The position numbers and the translations under genes were made by a program. Below are positions 18,125 through 19,340 of a stretch of DNA of 19,340 nt, one piece after another. The notes below the pieces were generated by a model that made no database searches, was not told the DNA's origin, and saw nothing but the letters and a program-made list of their open reading frames with translations. The DNA is from Spirogloea muscicola (taxonomy: Eukaryota > Streptophyta > Zygnematophyceae > Spirogloeales > Spirogloeaceae), in the NCBI GenBank assembly GCA_009602725.1, contig WELB01000200.1, positions 101,223 through 120,562 of the forward strand, read 5' to 3'. Position 1 is the first letter of the stretch; every line of letters starts with the position of its first letter.

Positions 18125-19317
18125 ATTTGGATGGAGCCCGGCGCTGAGCCGCTTTACAGACCGACGTACCGACTGAGGCCTCTCCAATGTCGAGAAATGC
18201 TAAGCCAAGTGAAGAATTTACTCAGGAAGGGTCATGTGGTTTCGGGTCATGTGGTTCCTTCTCAGTCGTCGTACGGTACGGTACCGATCCTCTTCGTGTG
18301 AAAGAAAGACGGCAGTCTTCGGATGTGCGTCGACATCGAGCTTGTCATAAGCTGATTATCAAGAACGATACCCTTTGCCGCGAATAGATGACATTCGGTC
18401 GTCTCGCAGGTGCTACTCTGCTTAGCTCTCTGGACTTGCAAAGTGGGTATCACCAGCATCGTATCACGCCTGCGGATGTCCAGAAATCGGCTTCATGTAC
18501 GCCGGTTGGACATCAACTCAAGGTGCTGAGCTCTGCTCTTACCAACGCACCAGCCATTTTCCAGCAGTGATGACGAAGGTGTTCGGCACCTTCCGGCCCC
18601 CTACGACTTCGTGCTGCTTTGCTTCGACGACACCCTGGTGTTCAGCAGAATACGGGATGACCAGTGGTGCATCTACGTCGGGTTCTGCAGCTGCTTTGTT
18701 GAAACCAGCTGTATGCGAAGAGGTCCAGATGTTTGTTCACCAGCCGGAGCTGACGTACCTCGGGCATGTCGTGGGCAAAGACGGGATACGCGTCGAATTC
18801 AAGAAAGCTTCGGTCGTATGGGGTTGGTTTGTGCCATGGATTGTGCCTCAGCTGCAATTCTTTTAGATTTTCAAAATCTTCCGAAAGTTCCTACAAGCCT
18901 ATGAGAAATTGACCCTTCCTCTTACGCGGCCCACTTGTAAGGAAGTACCCTGGGAGTGGTCGTCCAAATGCCAGAGGGCGTTTGAGGATATCCAGAAGGC
19001 ACTTACAGCTCCGTGCCTTTCAGCCTTTCCACGAGAAGGCGTGCCGTATGTGCTGATTTGTCACGCCTCTTTGACCGGCATTGGTGCCGTGCTCTTGCAA
19101 TAGGGCCACCCGATTGCGTCTCAGAGTCGCCAGCAGTGCGACCTTCACTACCGGTGAGCAAGAGCTGGTGGCTGTGGTGCACGCGCTGATACCTGGAGGG
19201 TGTGGACTTCACAATTGTTGCGTTCCGCCCATTTGGACGCATCACCCTCTCATTAACGCGTCCATGTGGTATCTGTAGCGCGGGACACTTCTGTGTATTC
19301 TCCCGCGCCCGTTTGTT

Positions 19318-19340
19318 TCCCCCCCCCCCCCCCCCCCCCC
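19318..19340. repeat. Poly-C homopolymer at window edge
   Basis: The last 22 or so bases are all C. Like the poly-T at the other edge, this is more likely a contig end or an artefact than biology. Confidence 0.9.

Larger units (their letters stand above)
16480..19280 (+). pseudogene. Decayed Ty3/gypsy retrotransposon pol region, split by two inserted units
   Basis: Ty3/gypsy pol blocks occur in the expected order on the plus strand. They are a post-protease ISGDDWLGLH (about 16518), the pre-RT block LLDEYLDVFADALSDGLPPHR (about 16804-16866), then after the insertion EPGAEPLYRPTYRLRP (about 18136-18180). RT blocks follow: SSYGTVPILFV, KKDG, RMCVD, SLDLQSGYHQHRI (about 18430-18465), LTNAPAIFQQ, the catalytic block CFDDTLVFSR (about 18617-18645) and LTYLGHVVGKDGIRV (about 18750). 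Last come the connection and RNase H start EVPWEWSSKCQRAFEDIQ and TGIGAVLLQ (about 19072-19100) and GEQELVAVVHAL. Breaks include a TGA at 18299-18301, a frame change near 18568, a TAG near 19101 and further shifts between blocks. It cannot encode a working protein. No integrase is visible before the poly-C edge. Confidence 0.88.

Noticed and set aside
17015-18147. Open frames across the LTR-like units
   Set aside because: They are low-complexity Ala/Gly/Pro/Arg frames, differ between the two units and have no motif; the region is better explained as non-coding repeat.

Overview
The window looks nuclear, eukaryotic and from the green lineage (Viridiplantae), most likely a green alga. It carries two spliced genes whose closest recognisable relatives are plant proteins, short GT-AG introns, plant-type telomere-like heptamers (CCCTAAA) in a promoter, and a mix of restriction-endonuclease-type LINE and Ty3/gypsy remnants. 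Both edges are homopolymers (48 T on the left, about 22 C on the right), so this may be a whole contig broken at low-complexity sequence.

Left half (1-9.1 kb) is host genic. (a) 49-2364 (+) is a 5'-incomplete spliced gene for an unidentified proline-, serine- and glutamine-rich protein with a predicted coiled coil. (b) 5427-2930 (-) is a ten-exon gene for the XAP5/FAM50 family nuclear protein (XAP5 CIRCADIAN TIMEKEEPER, XCT). The ten exons I placed join without a frame break into 346 codons plus stop. (c) 5566-9086 (+) is a twelve-exon gene for a plant-type EHD protein (N-terminal EH domain plus dynamin-like ATPase), 547 codons plus stop. Genes b and c are head to head, 138 bp apart, and share a promoter gap holding a short telomere-like (telobox) array. 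Genes a and b are convergent.

Middle (9.1-10.77 kb) is lower-density sequence with three weak exon candidates I cannot name.

Right half (10.77-19.3 kb) is a transposon graveyard. A nearly full-length but broken LINE of the R2/NeSL-like type (zinc fingers, reverse transcriptase, CCHC knuckle, restriction-like endonuclease) lies on the minus strand at about 11.52-15.47 kb. A diverged, 5'-truncated relative of its last 400 bp lies tail to tail with it on the plus strand at about 10.77-11.19 kb. After a GC-rich spacer with a perfect hairpin comes a decayed Ty3/gypsy pol region (about 16.48-19.28 kb, +). Its reverse transcriptase start is split by two related TG...CA-bounded units (694 and 539 bp) that look like tandem solo LTRs, each preceded by the same 5-bp sequence.

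No tRNA, rRNA, CRISPR array or prokaryotic-style operon was seen. Exon borders come from reading splice motifs and family conservation by eye; no alignment was run.
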